A DNA stretch of 64,000 nucleotides, taken from NCBI RefSeq assembly GCF_021474425.1, contig NZ_JAKEIP010000001.1:62001-126000 (forward strand). Direction: 5' to 3'. This document shows positions 1 to 9,407 of this stretch, piece by piece (the stretch's first letter is position 1; the number at the start of each line of letters is the position of its first letter). Both the position numbers and the translations under genes were made by a program. The notes under the pieces were generated by a model. It was given only the letters and a program-made list of their open reading frames with translations, did no database searches and was not told the DNA's origin. Source of the DNA: Streptomyces muensis. Its GTDB lineage: Bacteria > Actinomycetota > Actinomycetes > Streptomycetales > Streptomycetaceae.

Positions 1-602
1 CGGCCGTTGCCGGAGATGGCGACCCGGTAGCTGAGCTGGAGCTTTCCGTCGGGGGTGGAGACGAACTGCGGGTAGGTGAACTGCGAGGTGAGGGCGAGGC
101 CGTCCAGGGTGGACTGGGGCGCGCCGAAGCGGCTCGTGGTCCAGCTCAGGCCGACCGGGTTGTCCACGAGGCCGGCGACCGACTTGACGTAGGTGAAGCC
201 GTCGCTGTGCGAGTCCATGTTGAGGTGGAGACGCCCGTCGATCTTCGAGATCCCCATCGAGATGACGTTGTGGGAGTCGTTGTAGCGCAGGGTGTGGCCG
301 ACCTTGACCGTGGACCAGGTGCTGGAGCCGAGCGCGCGGCGGCCGACGACGGCGTTGCGGTCGGCGGTGTACCAGACGGCGTACTGGTAGCCCTTGTAGC
401 TCAGCAGGCCGTTCTTCTGGAACGAGTTGTTGTTGACCAGGCCGTCGTACGACACGAAGAAGATGGCCTGGGTGTCCAGCGTGGTGGTCCCGGTCAGGGT
501 GACCGAGGGGCCGGGGTCGGCGGCTCGGGCGATGCCCGAGGTGAGGGCGGGGGTCATCACGGCTCCGGCGAGGGCGGCGCCCAGCAGCGTACGTCTCTTC
601 AT
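1..602 (-). CDS. Exported BNR_4-type beta-propeller protein (partial, C-terminus off window)
   Basis: About 200 residues of the N-terminal part are visible. The ATG at 602 was chosen because GGAG lies 9 nt upstream; an in-frame ATG at 617 has no Shine-Dalgarno sequence. The N-terminus begins MKRRTLLGAALAGAVM, followed by an Ala-rich stretch ending near ARAADPGP, which looks like a Tat or Sec signal. The mature part has the repeating W/Y, F and SxDG pattern of BNR_4 (PF15892) proteins, a fold that includes several polysaccharide lyases. It lies 69 nt downstream of the rhamnose mutarotase gene and is the last visible gene of the rhamnose transport operon. A role in releasing rhamnose-containing oligosaccharides outside the cell is therefore inferred; the enzymatic activity is not shown by the sequence. 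Confidence 0.7.
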   Translation of the reverse strand, partial: MKRRTLLGAALAGAVMTPALTSGIARAADPGPSVTLTGTTTLDTQAIFFVSYDGLVNNNSFQKNGLLSYKGYQYAVWYTADRNAVVGRRALGSSTWSTVKVGHTLRYNDSHNVISMGISKIDGRLHLNMDSHSDGFTYVKSVAGLVDNPVGLSWTTSRFGAPQSTLDGLALTSQFTYPQFVSTPDGKLQLSYRVAISGNG

Positions 603-671
603 CTCGGGGGACTCCATTGTCGGCGAGGAGCGGGAGGAACGGGAGGAGTGGTGAGGGGGAAACGCGGGGGG

Positions 672-992
672 TCAGGCGAGGTGGAACACTTCGGTGAGCG
701 GCTTCATGGCCTCGTCGGGCCGGGCGCCGTCGAGGGCCTCGAAGAACTCGCCCATCTCGGCCTGCCAACGGGCGTTGACGTCGGTGGCCTCCATACCGGC
801 CTTGGCGGCCTCGAAGTCCTCGGTCTCCAGGTAGCCGACGAGCAGGCCGTCGTCGCGCAGGAAGAGCGAGTAGTTGTGCCAGCCGGTGGCCGAGAGAGCG
901 TCCAGCATCTCCGGCCACACGGCGGCGTGACGTTCGCGGTACTCGGCGATCCGGTCCTCGCGGACCTTGAGGAGGAAACAGACGCGCTGCAT
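672..992 (-). CDS. rhaM: L-rhamnose mutarotase
   Basis: This 106-residue protein begins MQRVCFLLKVREDRIAEYRE and has the RhaM landmarks: the YRERHAAVWPEM segment, HNYSLFL in the middle, and a final EVFHL. RhaM interconverts the anomers of L-rhamnose in the cytoplasm, supplying the form used by the isomerase. The ATG at 992 gives the usual family length of about 105 residues; the longer open frame upstream only overlaps the binding-protein gene out of frame. It starts 17 nt after the stop of the rhamnose-binding protein gene and is clearly part of that operon. Call is firm. Confidence 0.92.
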   Translation of the reverse strand: MQRVCFLLKVREDRIAEYRERHAAVWPEMLDALSATGWHNYSLFLRDDGLLVGYLETEDFEAAKAGMEATDVNARWQAEMGEFFEALDGARPDEAMKPLTEVFHLA

Positions 993-1009
993 GAAGTACC
1001 GCTCCCTGA

Positions 1010-2092
1010 CTAGAAGTTGAACTGGTCGATGTTCTTGGCGTCGAACACGGTCGGCTTGCCGAGGCTGATCACGCCGTCCTTGCCGATGGTGTACTCGCCC
1101 ATGGCGCCGGCCTTGAACTTCTCGCCCTCCTTGCCGGTGATCTGCCCGGAGGACAGGGCGACGGCGGTACGGGCGGCCAGCTCGCCCAGCTTCGCCGGGT
1201 CCCACAGCTCGAACGCCTCGACGGTGCCGTTCTTGACGTACTTGCGCATGTCGTTGGGGGTGCCGAGGCCGGTCAGCTTGACCTTGCCCTTGTACTTGGA
1301 GCCCGACAGGTACTGGGCGGCGGCCTTGATGCCGACGGTGGTCGGGGAGATGATCCCCTTCAGGTTCGGGTACTCCTGGAGCAGGCCCTGGGTCTGCTGG
1401 AAGGACTTCTGGGCGTCGTCGTCACCGTAGGCGACCTTGACGAGCTTGATGTCCTTGTACTTGGGGTCCTTCAGCTCCTGCTTCATGAAGTCGATCCAGA
1501 TGTTCTGGTTCGTCGCCGTCTGCGCGGCGGACAGGATCGCGATCTCGCCCTTGTAGTCGATCTGCTCGGCGAGCAGCTGCACCTCGGTGCGGCCGAGGTC
1601 CTCGGCGGAGGCCTGCGAGACGAAGGCGTTGCGGCAGTCGGCGGTGGTGTCGGAGTCGTAGGTGACGACCTTGATGCCGTTCTTCATGGCCTGCTTCAGC
1701 GCGGTGCACAGCGCGCCCGGGTCCTGCGCGGAGACGGCCATCGCGTCGACCTGCTGCTGGGTGAGCGTGTTGACGTAGGAGACCTGGCCGGCGGTGTCGG
1801 TCGCGCTGGACGGACCGACCTCCTTGTAGCTGGATCCCAGCTCCTTCAGGGCCGCCTCGCCGCCCTTGTCGGCGGAGGTGAAGTACGGGTTGTTGACCTG
1901 CTTGGGCAGGAACCCGACGGTCAGCCCCTTCTTCAGCTCGGCGTTCGGGTCGGCCTTGCCACCGGTGGCGGCGGAGGCGCCTTCGTTCTTGACGTCCTCT
2001 TTGGTGGTGCCACCGCACGCGGTGACGGCCAGAGCGAGGGAGGTGACGGCGGCGAGGGCCGCGCAGGTACGGCGGATGGATGCCTTGCGCAT
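1010..2092 (-). CDS. rhaS: Rhamnose ABC transporter substrate-binding lipoprotein
   Basis: This 360-residue protein has a lipoprotein signal, with the lipobox ending at Cys26 (VTAC). It is followed by a type-I periplasmic-binding fold of the RbsB/RhaS kind, with LKKGLTVGFLPKQVNNPYF near residues 53-71, the DSDT motif and a late GLGTPNDMRKYV segment. It would capture L-rhamnose outside the membrane and deliver it to the two permeases encoded upstream. AAGGA lies about 9 nt before the ATG. The neighbours (ATPase, two permeases, mutarotase, and divergent isomerase/kinase genes) fix the substrate as rhamnose with good confidence. Confidence 0.9.
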   Translation of the reverse strand: MRKASIRRTCAALAAVTSLALAVTACGGTTKEDVKNEGASAATGGKADPNAELKKGLTVGFLPKQVNNPYFTSADKGGEAALKELGSSYKEVGPSSATDTAGQVSYVNTLTQQQVDAMAVSAQDPGALCTALKQAMKNGIKVVTYDSDTTADCRNAFVSQASAEDLGRTEVQLLAEQIDYKGEIAILSAAQTATNQNIWIDFMKQELKDPKYKDIKLVKVAYGDDDAQKSFQQTQGLLQEYPNLKGIISPTTVGIKAAAQYLSGSKYKGKVKLTGLGTPNDMRKYVKNGTVEAFELWDPAKLGELAARTAVALSSGQITGKEGEKFKAGAMGEYTIGKDGVISLGKPTVFDAKNIDQFNF

Positions 2093-2155
2093 GTCTTTTT
2101 CCTTACGAGGGTGAGAGCGGGGCTGTTGACGAGGTCGTCCGTGGCTGCCCTTGAC

Positions 2156-3169
2156 CTATGTGGTCGGCGTGGGCTCCTTGGACACCGGCGCTGAGGCGGC
2201 TCGACGCCCTGCCCTCGCGACGGAGATCTGGCGTGCGACCCGGGGGCCGAGCACGGACAGGACGAGCAGGACGCCGGTGACGACGATCTGCGACTGGGCG
2301 GAGACGTCCTGGAGGCTCATCACGTTCTGCAGCGCGCCGAGCAGGAAGACACCGGCGATGGCCCCGCCGAGGGTCCCCTTGCCGCCGTCGAAGTCGATGC
2401 CGCCGAGCAACACGGCGGCCACAACGGAGAGTTCGAGCCCGGTGGCGTTGTCGTAGCGGGCGCTGGCGTAGTGCAGGGCCCAGAAGATCCCGGTGAGGGA
2501 GGCCATCAGGCCGGTCACCGTGAACAGGATGAGCTTCTGCCGCTTGACGCGGATGCCGGCGAAACGGGCCGCCTCCTCGCTGGCGCCGGTCGCGAAGATC
2601 GACCGCCCGAACGGCGTGGCGTGCAGCGCGACCACCGCGATGGCGAGCAGGACCAGGAAGGGCAGGAAGGCGTACGGGATGAAGGTGTCGCCGATGCGTC
2701 CGGCCGCGAAGTCCAGGTACTGGGTGGGGAAGTCGGTCACCGCGTCGGAGCCGAGCACGATCTGTGCGATGCCCCGGTAGGCGGCGAGGGTGCCGATGGT
2801 GACGGCGAGGGACGGCAGTCCGAGCCTGGTGACCAGCAGACCGTTGATCAGTCCGCACACCACGCCGAGCGCCAGGCAGATCGGGATGATCGTCTCGATC
2901 GTCATGCCCTGGTTCCACAGGGCGCCCATCACGGCGCCGGAGAGACCGGCGGTGGAGGCGACCGAGAGATCGATCTCGCCCGAGACGACCAGGAGCGTCA
3001 TCGGCAGGGCGATCATCGCGATCGGAAGGGTGTTCCCGATCAGGAAGGACAGGTTGAGAGCGTTTCCGAAACCGTCGACCGTTCCGAAGGACAGCAGGAG
3101 CACGACGATCAGAAGAGCGCCGACGACCGTGTCCCAGCGGATCGCTCGGCTCAGGGAGAAGTCAGCCAT
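2156..3169 (-). CDS. rhaQ: Rhamnose ABC transporter permease (second)
   Basis: This 337-residue polytopic protein of the RbsC/BPD_transp_2 type has about 8-10 hydrophobic segments. It carries the family's SGEIDLSVAS and ATGASEEAARFAGI loops, the latter being the region that couples to the ATPase. Its ATG at 3169 lies inside the end of the first permease gene (8-nt overlap), so the two are probably translated together to form a heterodimeric channel for rhamnose. The C-terminal 30 residues are a hydrophilic tail. The symbol follows the usual rhaSTPQ order; assignment of P versus Q between the two paralogues is by position only. Confidence 0.87.
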   Translation of the reverse strand: MADFSLSRAIRWDTVVGALLIVVLLLSFGTVDGFGNALNLSFLIGNTLPIAMIALPMTLLVVSGEIDLSVASTAGLSGAVMGALWNQGMTIETIIPICLALGVVCGLINGLLVTRLGLPSLAVTIGTLAAYRGIAQIVLGSDAVTDFPTQYLDFAAGRIGDTFIPYAFLPFLVLLAIAVVALHATPFGRSIFATGASEEAARFAGIRVKRQKLILFTVTGLMASLTGIFWALHYASARYDNATGLELSVVAAVLLGGIDFDGGKGTLGGAIAGVFLLGALQNVMSLQDVSAQSQIVVTGVLLVLSVLGPRVARQISVARAGRRAASAPVSKEPTPTT

Positions 3170-4202
3170 GGCGGGCGTTCCTCTTCTTCAGGGCGTTGGC
3201 CACGCGCAGGGCGACGATCCGGTCGACCGCGATGGCGAGGATGAGCAGGATGCCGTTGATGGCGAGGACCCAGACGGAGCTGACGCCGAGGGCGGGCAGC
3301 ACGCTGTTGATGGAGGTCAGCAGCAGCGCGCCGAGCGCCGCGCCGTAGACGCTGCCGGAGCCGCCGGTGAAGACGACGCCACCGACCACGACCGCGCTGA
3401 CGACGGTGAGTTCGTAGCCGTTGCCGGTGCCGGAGTCGACGTTGCCGAACCGGGCCAGGTACATGGCGCCCGCGAGTCCGGCGAGGGCGCCGCAGAAGGT
3501 GTACGCGGCGAGGATCCGCTTGCGGACCGGGATGCCGGCGAGGCGGGCGGCCTCGGGGTTGGAGCCGAGGGCGTACAGTTCGCGGCCGCTGCCGTAGTGC
3601 TTGAGGTAGTACGCGGTGGCCACCAGGACGGCGACGGCGATCAGCGCCAGCCACGGCACCGCGGAGATACCGCCGGAGCCGAAGTCGACGAAGCCGTCCG
3701 GGAGGTCGGCCGCGGTGATCTGGCGGGAACCGACCCAGATGGAGTCGATGCCGCGGATGATGTAGAGCGTGCCGAGGGTGACGACGAGCGCCGGCACCTG
3801 GCCGAGGCTGACGAGCAGGCCGTTCAGCAGACCGAAGCCGACACCCATGAGGATCGCCAGCACCACGGCGACCACCGGATTGCCGCCGCCCTGGAGATAG
3901 GTACCGGCGGCGAAGGCGCTGATGCCGAGGGTGGAGCCGACGGAGAGGTCGACGTTCCTGGTGATCACCACCAGGGACTGGCCCGTGGCGACGAGCACGA
4001 GGATCGTCGCGTTCAGCAGCAGGTCCTTGATGCCCTGTTCGGTGAGGAACTGGCTGTTGCCGAGCTGGGTGATGACGATCATCACCACGAAGACGGCCAG
4101 GATGGCGAGTTCGCGCATCTTGAAGACGCGGTCGACGAGGCGGGTGCCGCTGGACTTGGGTACGTCGGTGACAGGGGCCTCGTTGGGAGTGGTCACCGTC
4201 AT
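3162..4202 (-). CDS. rhaP: Rhamnose ABC transporter permease (first)
   Basis: This 346-residue membrane protein of the RbsC family is paralogous to its downstream neighbour, sharing motifs such as [12 protein letters not shown] and the [14 protein letters not shown] coupling loop. The start [10 protein letters not shown] at 4202 was chosen because its ATG overlaps the TGA of the ATPase gene (ATGA), the coupling seen throughout this operon. A longer upstream open frame only shadows the ATPase gene. A hydrophilic N-terminal segment of about 25 residues precedes the first membrane helix. With the second permease it should form the inner-membrane channel of the rhamnose importer. Confidence 0.87.
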   Translation of the reverse strand: MTVTTPNEAPVTDVPKSSGTRLVDRVFKMRELAILAVFVVMIVITQLGNSQFLTEQGIKDLLLNATILVLVATGQSLVVITRNVDLSVGSTLGISAFAAGTYLQGGGNPVVAVVLAILMGVGFGLLNGLLVSLGQVPALVVTLGTLYIIRGIDSIWVGSRQITAADLPDGFVDFGSGGISAVPWLALIAVAVLVATAYYLKHYGSGRELYALGSNPEAARLAGIPVRKRILAAYTFCGALAGLAGAMYLARFGNVDSGTGNGYELTVVSAVVVGGVVFTGGSGSVYGAALGALLLTSINSVLPALGVSSVWVLAINGILLILAIAVDRIVALRVANALKKRNARHG

Positions 4203-5716
4203 GCGGCGGCCCTCCCCGTTGCTGCGGCCATCACGGATTCCTCGGTGGCTTCGGAGCGGGGGATCTCGGCGGTGAGCCGGCCCTCGTGCATCACGAGCAC
4301 GCGGTCGGCCATGCCGAGGATCTCGGGCAGGTCGGAGGAGATCATCAGGACGGCGACGCCGTCGGCGGCGAGCTCGCTGAGCAGCCGGTGCACCTCGGCC
4401 TTGGTGCCGACGTCGATGCCACGGGTGGGCTCGTCGACGATCAGCACCCTCGGGCCGGTGGCGAGCCACTTGGCGAGGACGACCTTCTGCTGGTTGCCGC
4501 CGGACAGGGTGTTGACGGTGTCGGCGATCCGCGCGTACTTGACCTGGAGCTTGACGGCCCAGTCGAGGGAGCGGCTGCGTTCGGCGCCGCGGTCCATCAG
4601 GCCGGCCTTGACGGTCGTACGGAGGCCGGTGAGGCCGATGTTGCGCTCGATGGACATGTCCATCACCAGACCCTGGGCGCGCCGGTCCTCGGGGACCAGG
4701 GCGAGGCCGGAGGCCATGGCGGTGGACGGGGCGCCGTTGGTGAGCCTGCGCCCGTCGACCTCGACCTCTCCGGCGTCCCAGCGGTCGATGCCGAACACGG
4801 CCCGGGCGACCTCGGTGCGGCCGGCGCCGACCAGTCCGGCGAGGCCGACGATCTCACCGCGCCGTACGTCGAAGGAGACGTCGGTGAAGACGCCCTCGCG
4901 GGTGAGCCGGCGCACGCTCAGGGCGACCTGGCCCGGCTTCACGTCCTGCTTGGGGTACAGCTCTTCGAGGTCGCGGCCGACCATCCGGCGTACGAGGTCG
5001 TCCTCGGTCATGCCGGCCAGCGGCTCGCTGGCGATCCAGGCGCCGTCCCGCAGCGTGGTGACCCGCTTGCAGATCTGGAAGATCTCCTCCAGCCGGTGCG
5101 AGATGAACAGCACGGCGGCGCCCTGCTCGCGCAGGGTACGGACGACTCCGAAGAGGCGGGCGACCTCGCTGCCGGTGAGGGCGGCGGTCGGCTCGTCCAT
5201 GATCAGGACGCGGGCGTCGAAGGAGAGCGCCTTGGCGATCTCGACGATCTGCTGGTCGGCGATGGACAGGCCGCGCGCGGGGCGGTCGGGGTCGAGTTCG
5301 ACGCCGAGGCGCTGCATCAGGGCCAGGGTCGCCGCGTGGGTGGCCTTGTGGTCGATCCGGCCGAGCGCGCGCCGTGGCCGGCGGCTCATGAAGATGTTCT
5401 CGGCGATCGAGAGGTCGGGGAAGAGGGTCGGCTCCTGGTAGATGACGGCGATGCCGGCGTCGCGGGCGTCACCGGGGCCGTGGAAGACGACCGGCTCACC
5501 GTCGAGCAGCACCTGGCCGGCGTCCGGCCTGTGCACTCCGGCGAGGGTCTTGATGAGGGTCGACTTGCCCGCGCCGTTCTCGCCGGCGAGGGCGTGCACC
5601 TCCCCGGGGAACAGCTCCAGGGAGACGTCCCGCAGGGCGCGGACCGCACCGAAGGACTTCGAAATGCCCTTGAGCGCAAGAACCGGGGCCGGACCCGTGG
5701 TGGACGGGTGGGTCAT
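4199..5716 (-). CDS. rhaT: Rhamnose ABC transporter ATP-binding protein (two ABC domains)
   Basis: This 505-residue protein has two tandem ATPase domains, as in RbsA/XylG carbohydrate importers. The first has Walker [10 protein letters not shown] (residues 45-53), the signature region LSIADQQ and Walker [12 protein letters not shown]. The second has the family's degenerate Walker [10 protein letters not shown] near residue 290, a canonical LSGGNQQK signature near 420 and [12 protein letters not shown]. It powers rhamnose import and is the first gene of the leftward operon, reading from the control region at 5717-6023. Its TGA overlaps the next ATG. Confidence 0.9.
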   Translation of the reverse strand: MTHPSTTGPAPVLALKGISKSFGAVRALRDVSLELFPGEVHALAGENGAGKSTLIKTLAGVHRPDAGQVLLDGEPVVFHGPGDARDAGIAVIYQEPTLFPDLSIAENIFMSRRPRRALGRIDHKATHAATLALMQRLGVELDPDRPARGLSIADQQIVEIAKALSFDARVLIMDEPTAALTGSEVARLFGVVRTLREQGAAVLFISHRLEEIFQICKRVTTLRDGAWIASEPLAGMTEDDLVRRMVGRDLEELYPKQDVKPGQVALSVRRLTREGVFTDVSFDVRRGEIVGLAGLVGAGRTEVARAVFGIDRWDAGEVEVDGRRLTNGAPSTAMASGLALVPEDRRAQGLVMDMSIERNIGLTGLRTTVKAGLMDRGAERSRSLDWAVKLQVKYARIADTVNTLSGGNQQKVVLAKWLATGPRVLIVDEPTRGIDVGTKAEVHRLLSELAADGVAVLMISSDLPEILGMADRVLVMHEGRLTAEIPRSEATEESVMAAATGRAAA

Positions 5717-5761
5717 TGGGGGCTCCTCGACGACGCCGGCGGGACGGCCCTCTCGGCGTCG

Positions 5762-5817
5762 TGAAAGGTTTCAACTTGGTTGCCGGGACGTTAGGCACGG
5801 ACGACATGTCACGTCAA
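5762..5817 (-). promoter_or_regulatory. Promoter and operator of the rhamnose transport operon
   Basis: On the minus strand a -35 TTGACG (5817-5812) and a -10 TAACGT (5793-5788) are separated by 18 nt, placing the transcript start near 5781. Just downstream is TGAAAGGTTTCA (5762-5773), an inverted repeat with 5-bp arms resembling LacI-family operators. Its position just after the predicted start suits repression. The matching site at 5928 lies at the divergent promoter. Confidence 0.6.
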
Positions 5818-5827
5818 TGGGTTCGTG

Positions 5828-5842
5828 TCGAAAAAATTTCGA
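5828..5842. promoter_or_regulatory. AT-rich inverted repeat between the divergent rhamnose promoters
   Basis: TCGAAA and TTTCGA flank a 3-nt AAA centre. Looser matching continues outward (TTCG on the left, GAACGAA on the right). It lies between the two divergent promoters, about 90 nt upstream of the predicted isomerase start, where an activator or second regulator could bind. Function is inferred from position only. Confidence 0.35.
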
Positions 5843-5891
5843 TGAACGAAGGTCACGGGCGAGTCACGGGAAAAGGCCTGGGTCGCAGGGG

Positions 5892-5939
5892 TTGACACTC
5901 CTGCGGGCGGCTCATACGTTCCCGTCTTGAATCGTTTCA
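5892..5939 (+). promoter_or_regulatory. Promoter and operator of the rhamnose catabolic operon
   Basis: A consensus -35 TTGACA (5892-5897) is followed after 17 nt by TACGTT (5915-5920). The expected start near 5927 abuts TGAATCGTTTCA (5928-5939), a near-palindrome with the central CG typical of LacI-family operators. It closely matches the site at 5762 and differs by one base from the perfect palindrome at 53239. No regulator gene adjoins the operon in this window, so the repressor must be encoded elsewhere or be one of the two LacI proteins here. Confidence 0.65.
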
Positions 5940-6023
5940 CAGCGAAGCGGTCCGGACACCTACCGTCCGACTGCCTTCCGACCTACCTTTCGGACTTCCG
6001 TCCCGACGTCACAGGAGCCCTCA

Positions 6024-7184
6024 GTGACCGAGCTCGCCGCGGTGAAGGCCGCACTCAAGACCCAGGCAGTCGAAACGCCGTCGTGGGCGTACGGGAACTC
6101 GGGGACGCGCTTCAAGGTGTTCGCCCAGCAGGGCGTGCCCCGCACGCCGCGGGAGAAGCTGGAGGACGCGGCCCAGGTGCACGCGTTCACCGGCGTGGCG
6201 CCGACCGTCGCCCTGCACATCCCGTGGGACAAGGTCGACGACTACGCGGCGCTGGCCAAGTTCGCCGAAGAGCGCGGCGTGAAGCTGGGCGCGATCAACT
6301 CCAACACGTTCCAGGACGACGACTACAAGCTGGGCAGCATCTGCCACCCGGACGCGGCGGTGCGGCGCAAGGCCGTGGACCACCTGCTGGAGTGCGTCGA
6401 CATCATGGATGCGACGGGCTCGCGCGATCTGAAGCTGTGGTTCGCCGACGGCACGAACTATCCCGGCCAGGACGACCTGCGGGCGCGGCAGGACCGGCTC
6501 GCCGAAGGGCTGGCCGAGGTGTACGGGCGGCTCGGGGACGGGCAGCGGATGCTGCTGGAGTACAAGTTCTTCGAGCCGGCCTTCTACTCGACGGACGTCC
6601 CGGACTGGGGGACGGCGTATGCGCACTGTCTGAAGCTCGGCGAGAAGGCGCAGGTCGTGGTCGACACCGGGCACCATGCGCCGGGGACCAACATCGAGTT
6701 CATCGTCGCCACGCTGCTGCGGGAGGGGAAGCTCGGCGGGTTCGACTTCAACTCGCGGTTCTACGCGGACGACGACCTGATGGTGGGGGCGGCTGATCCG
6801 TTCCAGCTGTTCCGGATCATGTACGAGGTCGTGCGTGGGGCTGGGTTCTCGCCCGAGGTCGCGTTCATGCTCGACCAGTGCCACAACATCGAGGCGAAGA
6901 TTCCGGCGATCATCCGGTCGGTGATGAATGTGCAGGAGGCCACGGCGAAGGCGCTGCTCGTCGACCGGGAGGCGTTGGCTGTGGCTCAGGCCTCGGGGGA
7001 TGTGCTGGAGGCCAATGCCGTGCTGATGGACGCGTACAACACGGATGTGCGGCCGCTGCTTGCCGAGGTTCGGGGTGAGATGGGGCTGGATGCGGATCCC
7101 ATGGGTGCGTACCGGCGGTCCGGGTGGGCCGAGAAGATCGTGGCTGAGCGGGTTGGTGGGGAGCAGGCCGGGTGGGGGGCGTGA
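6024..7184 (+). CDS. rhaI: L-rhamnose isomerase
   Basis: This 386-residue protein is of the Gram-positive/Pseudomonas RhaI type, a TIM-barrel related to xylose isomerase rather than to E. coli RhaA. It converts L-rhamnose to L-rhamnulose. Visible landmarks are [29 protein letters not shown], a metal-binding [12 protein letters not shown] glutamate region, [30 protein letters not shown] and [12 protein letters not shown]. The GTG start at 6024 is preceded by AGGAG at a suitable distance. It is the first gene of the rightward operon. Confidence 0.93.
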   Translation: MTELAAVKAALKTQAVETPSWAYGNSGTRFKVFAQQGVPRTPREKLEDAAQVHAFTGVAPTVALHIPWDKVDDYAALAKFAEERGVKLGAINSNTFQDDDYKLGSICHPDAAVRRKAVDHLLECVDIMDATGSRDLKLWFADGTNYPGQDDLRARQDRLAEGLAEVYGRLGDGQRMLLEYKFFEPAFYSTDVPDWGTAYAHCLKLGEKAQVVVDTGHHAPGTNIEFIVATLLREGKLGGFDFNSRFYADDDLMVGAADPFQLFRIMYEVVRGAGFSPEVAFMLDQCHNIEAKIPAIIRSVMNVQEATAKALLVDREALAVAQASGDVLEANAVLMDAYNTDVRPLLAEVRGEMGLDADPMGAYRRSGWAEKIVAERVGGEQAGWGA

Positions 7185-7212
7185 GCGTCTGCCGGGTTCT
7201 GTTGTCTGCGGA

Positions 7213-7282
7213 CTGCGGGCCGGTCGTGGCTGGTCGCGCCCGCGCGGCGGTAGCCGCAAATTCAACACAGCCCCGCGCCCCT
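7213..7282. repeat. Dispersed extragenic repeat, copy 1
   Basis: The 183-nt gap between the isomerase and aldolase genes holds a block with CTGCGGGCCGGTCGTGG, GGTCGCGC and CCCCGCGCCCCT in order. The same blocks recur, more tightly spaced, at 23627-23669. Similar elements are common between Streptomyces genes, and their function is unknown. A GC-rich complementary pair further right (GGGGGATC and GATCCCCC around 7283-7313) could form a hairpin in the transcript between the two genes. Confidence 0.5.
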
Positions 7283-7367
7283 GGGGGATCGGCGCTTCGC
7301 GCCTGATCCCCCCTGCGCCCCGATGGCGCTCATCAGAAACGTACTGACTGCTAAGGACTGAGAACAC

Positions 7368-9407
7368 ATGGCACCCCATCCCGAAGCCGCCGCCCTTCTC
7401 GCCCGATCCCATCGGCTCGGCTCCGATCCCCGTAACACCAACTACGCCGGCGGGAACGCGTCGGCCAAGGGCACTGACACCGATCCCGTCACCGGGGGTG
7501 ACGTCGAGTTGATGTGGGTGAAGGGGTCCGGGGGTGATCTGGGGACGCTCACCGAGGCGGGGCTGGCCGTGTTGCGGCTGGACCGGATGCGGGCGCTCGT
7601 CGATGTCTACCCGGGGGTCGAGCGTGAGGACGAGATGGTCGCCGCGTTCGACTACTGCCTGCACGGCAAGGGTGGGGCGGCGCCGTCCATCGACACCGCC
7701 ATGCACGGGCTGGTCGAGGCGGCGCATGTCGATCATCTGCATCCCGACTCCGGGATCGCGCTCGCCTGTGCCGCCGACGGGGAGAAGCTGACCGCCGAGT
7801 GTTTCGGGGACAGCGTGGTGTGGGTGCCGTGGCGGCGGCCCGGGTTCCAGCTCGGGCTGGACATCGCGGCCGTGAAGGCGGCCAATCCGCAGGCCATCGG
7901 GTGCATCCTCGGCGGCCACGGCATCACCGCCTGGGGAGACACCTCCGAGGAGTGCGAGCGCAACTCGCTCCACATCATCCGCACCGCCGAGGCGTTTCTC
8001 GCCGAGCGCGGGAAGCCGGAGCCCTTCGGGCCGGCCATCGAGGGGTACGCGGCTCTCGGCGCCGTCGAGCGGCGGGAGCGGGCCGCGGCGCTGGCGCCGG
8101 TCATCCGTGCCATCGCCTCCCAGGACCGGCCGCAGGTCGGACACTTCAACGACTCCGACGTCGTCCTCGACTTCCTCGCGAGCGCCGAGCACCCGCGGCT
8201 CGCGGCCCTGGGCACCTCCTGCCCCGACCACTTCCTGCGGACCAAGGTGCGCCCGCTGGTGCTGGATCTGCCGCCGACCGCTCCACTGGAGGAGGTCGTC
8301 GCCCGGCTGGAGGAGCTGCACGCCGAATACCGCGAGGAGTACGCCGCCTACTACCAGCGGCACGCCCTGCCCGACTCCCCCGCCATGCGGGGCGCCGACC
8401 CGGCGATCGTGCTGGTTCCGGGCGTCGGCATGTTCAGCTTCGGCAAGGACAAGCAGACCGCGCGGGTCGCGGGTGAGTTCTATGTCAACGCCATCAATGT
8501 GATGCGCGGGGCGGAGGCCGTCTCCACGTACGCGCCCATCGAGGAGTCCGAGAAGTTCCGGATCGAGTACTGGGCGCTGGAGGAGGCCAAGCTTCAGCGG
8601 ATGCCGAAGCCGAAGCCGCTCGCGACGCGGGTCGCGCTGGTCACCGGGGCCGGCAGCGGGATCGGGAAGGCCATCGCGCACCGGCTGGTCGCCGAGGGCG
8701 CGTGTGTGGTCGTCGCCGATCTCAACGCCGACAACGCCCAGGCCGTCGCCGAGGAGCTGGGCGGACCGGACAAGGCCGTCTCGGTGGCCGTGGACGTCAC
8801 GTCCGAGGAGCAGATCGCCGACGCGTTCAAGGCGGCCGTGCTCGCCTTCGGTGGCGTGGACCTGGTGGTCAACAACGCCGGTATCTCCATCTCCAAGCCG
8901 CTGCTGGAGACCTCGGCCAAGGACTGGGACCTGCAGCACGACATCATGGCGCGCGGTTCGTTCCTCGTGTCGCGGGAAGCGGCGCGCGTGATGATCGCTC
9001 AGAAGCTGGGCGGCGACATCGTCTACATCGCCTCCAAGAACGCCGTGTTCGCCGGCCCCAACAACATCGCCTACTCGGCCACCAAGGCCGACCAGGCCCA
9101 CCAGGTGCGACTGCTCGCCGCCGAGCTCGGTGAGCACGGCATCCGTGTCAACGGGATCAACCCCGACGGTGTCGTGCGCGGCTCGGGCATCTTCGCCGGT
9201 GGCTGGGGCGCCAAGCGGGCCGCCGTGTACGGGGTCGAGGAGGAGAAGCTGGGTGAGTTCTACGCCCAGCGCACCCTCCTCAAGCGCGAGGTGCTCCCGG
9301 ACCATGTCGCGAACGCCGTGTTCGCCCTGACCGGCGGGGACCTGACGCACACCACCGGGCTGCACATCCCGGTCGACGCCGGCGTCGCGGCCGCCTTCCT
9401 GCGATGA
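7368..9407 (+). CDS. rhaD: Bifunctional rhamnulose-1-phosphate aldolase / lactaldehyde dehydrogenase
   Basis: This 679-residue fusion has an N-terminal class II aldolase/adducin domain (about residues 1-410) with the zinc-binding HVDHLHPDSG segment, and a C-terminal short-chain dehydrogenase (about 420-679). The dehydrogenase part has TGAGSGIGKA for nucleotide binding, the NNAGIS motif and the YSATK catalytic pair. The fused type, often called RhaEW, splits rhamnulose-1-phosphate into dihydroxyacetone phosphate and L-lactaldehyde and oxidises the latter to L-lactate. Its last codon overlaps the kinase start (ATGA). The adjacent lutABC genes could oxidise the lactate onward. Confidence 0.9.
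   Translation: MAPHPEAAALLARSHRLGSDPRNTNYAGGNASAKGTDTDPVTGGDVELMWVKGSGGDLGTLTEAGLAVLRLDRMRALVDVYPGVEREDEMVAAFDYCLHGKGGAAPSIDTAMHGLVEAAHVDHLHPDSGIALACAADGEKLTAECFGDSVVWVPWRRPGFQLGLDIAAVKAANPQAIGCILGGHGITAWGDTSEECERNSLHIIRTAEAFLAERGKPEPFGPAIEGYAALGAVERRERAAALAPVIRAIASQDRPQVGHFNDSDVVLDFLASAEHPRLAALGTSCPDHFLRTKVRPLVLDLPPTAPLEEVVARLEELHAEYREEYAAYYQRHALPDSPAMRGADPAIVLVPGVGMFSFGKDKQTARVAGEFYVNAINVMRGAEAVSTYAPIEESEKFRIEYWALEEAKLQRMPKPKPLATRVALVTGAGSGIGKAIAHRLVAEGACVVVADLNADNAQAVAEELGGPDKAVSVAVDVTSEEQIADAFKAAVLAFGGVDLVVNNAGISISKPLLETSAKDWDLQHDIMARGSFLVSREAARVMIAQKLGGDIVYIASKNAVFAGPNNIAYSATKADQAHQVRLLAAELGEHGIRVNGINPDGVVRGSGIFAGGWGAKRAAVYGVEEEKLGEFYAQRTLLKREVLPDHVANAVFALTGGDLTHTTGLHIPVDAGVAAAFLR

Noticed and set aside
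2790..5441. Long plus-strand open frame of 883 codons opposite the rhamnose importer genes
   Set aside because: It is antisense to three clear ABC transporter genes, has Asp/Gly/Gln-rich or Arg/Ser-rich repetitive composition and no family features. Such shadows are normal in very GC-rich DNA.
6021..9365. Minus-strand open frame of 1114 codons opposite rhaI and rhaD
   Set aside because: It is the complement of well-supported genes with conserved motifs; its composition is dictated by their codon bias.
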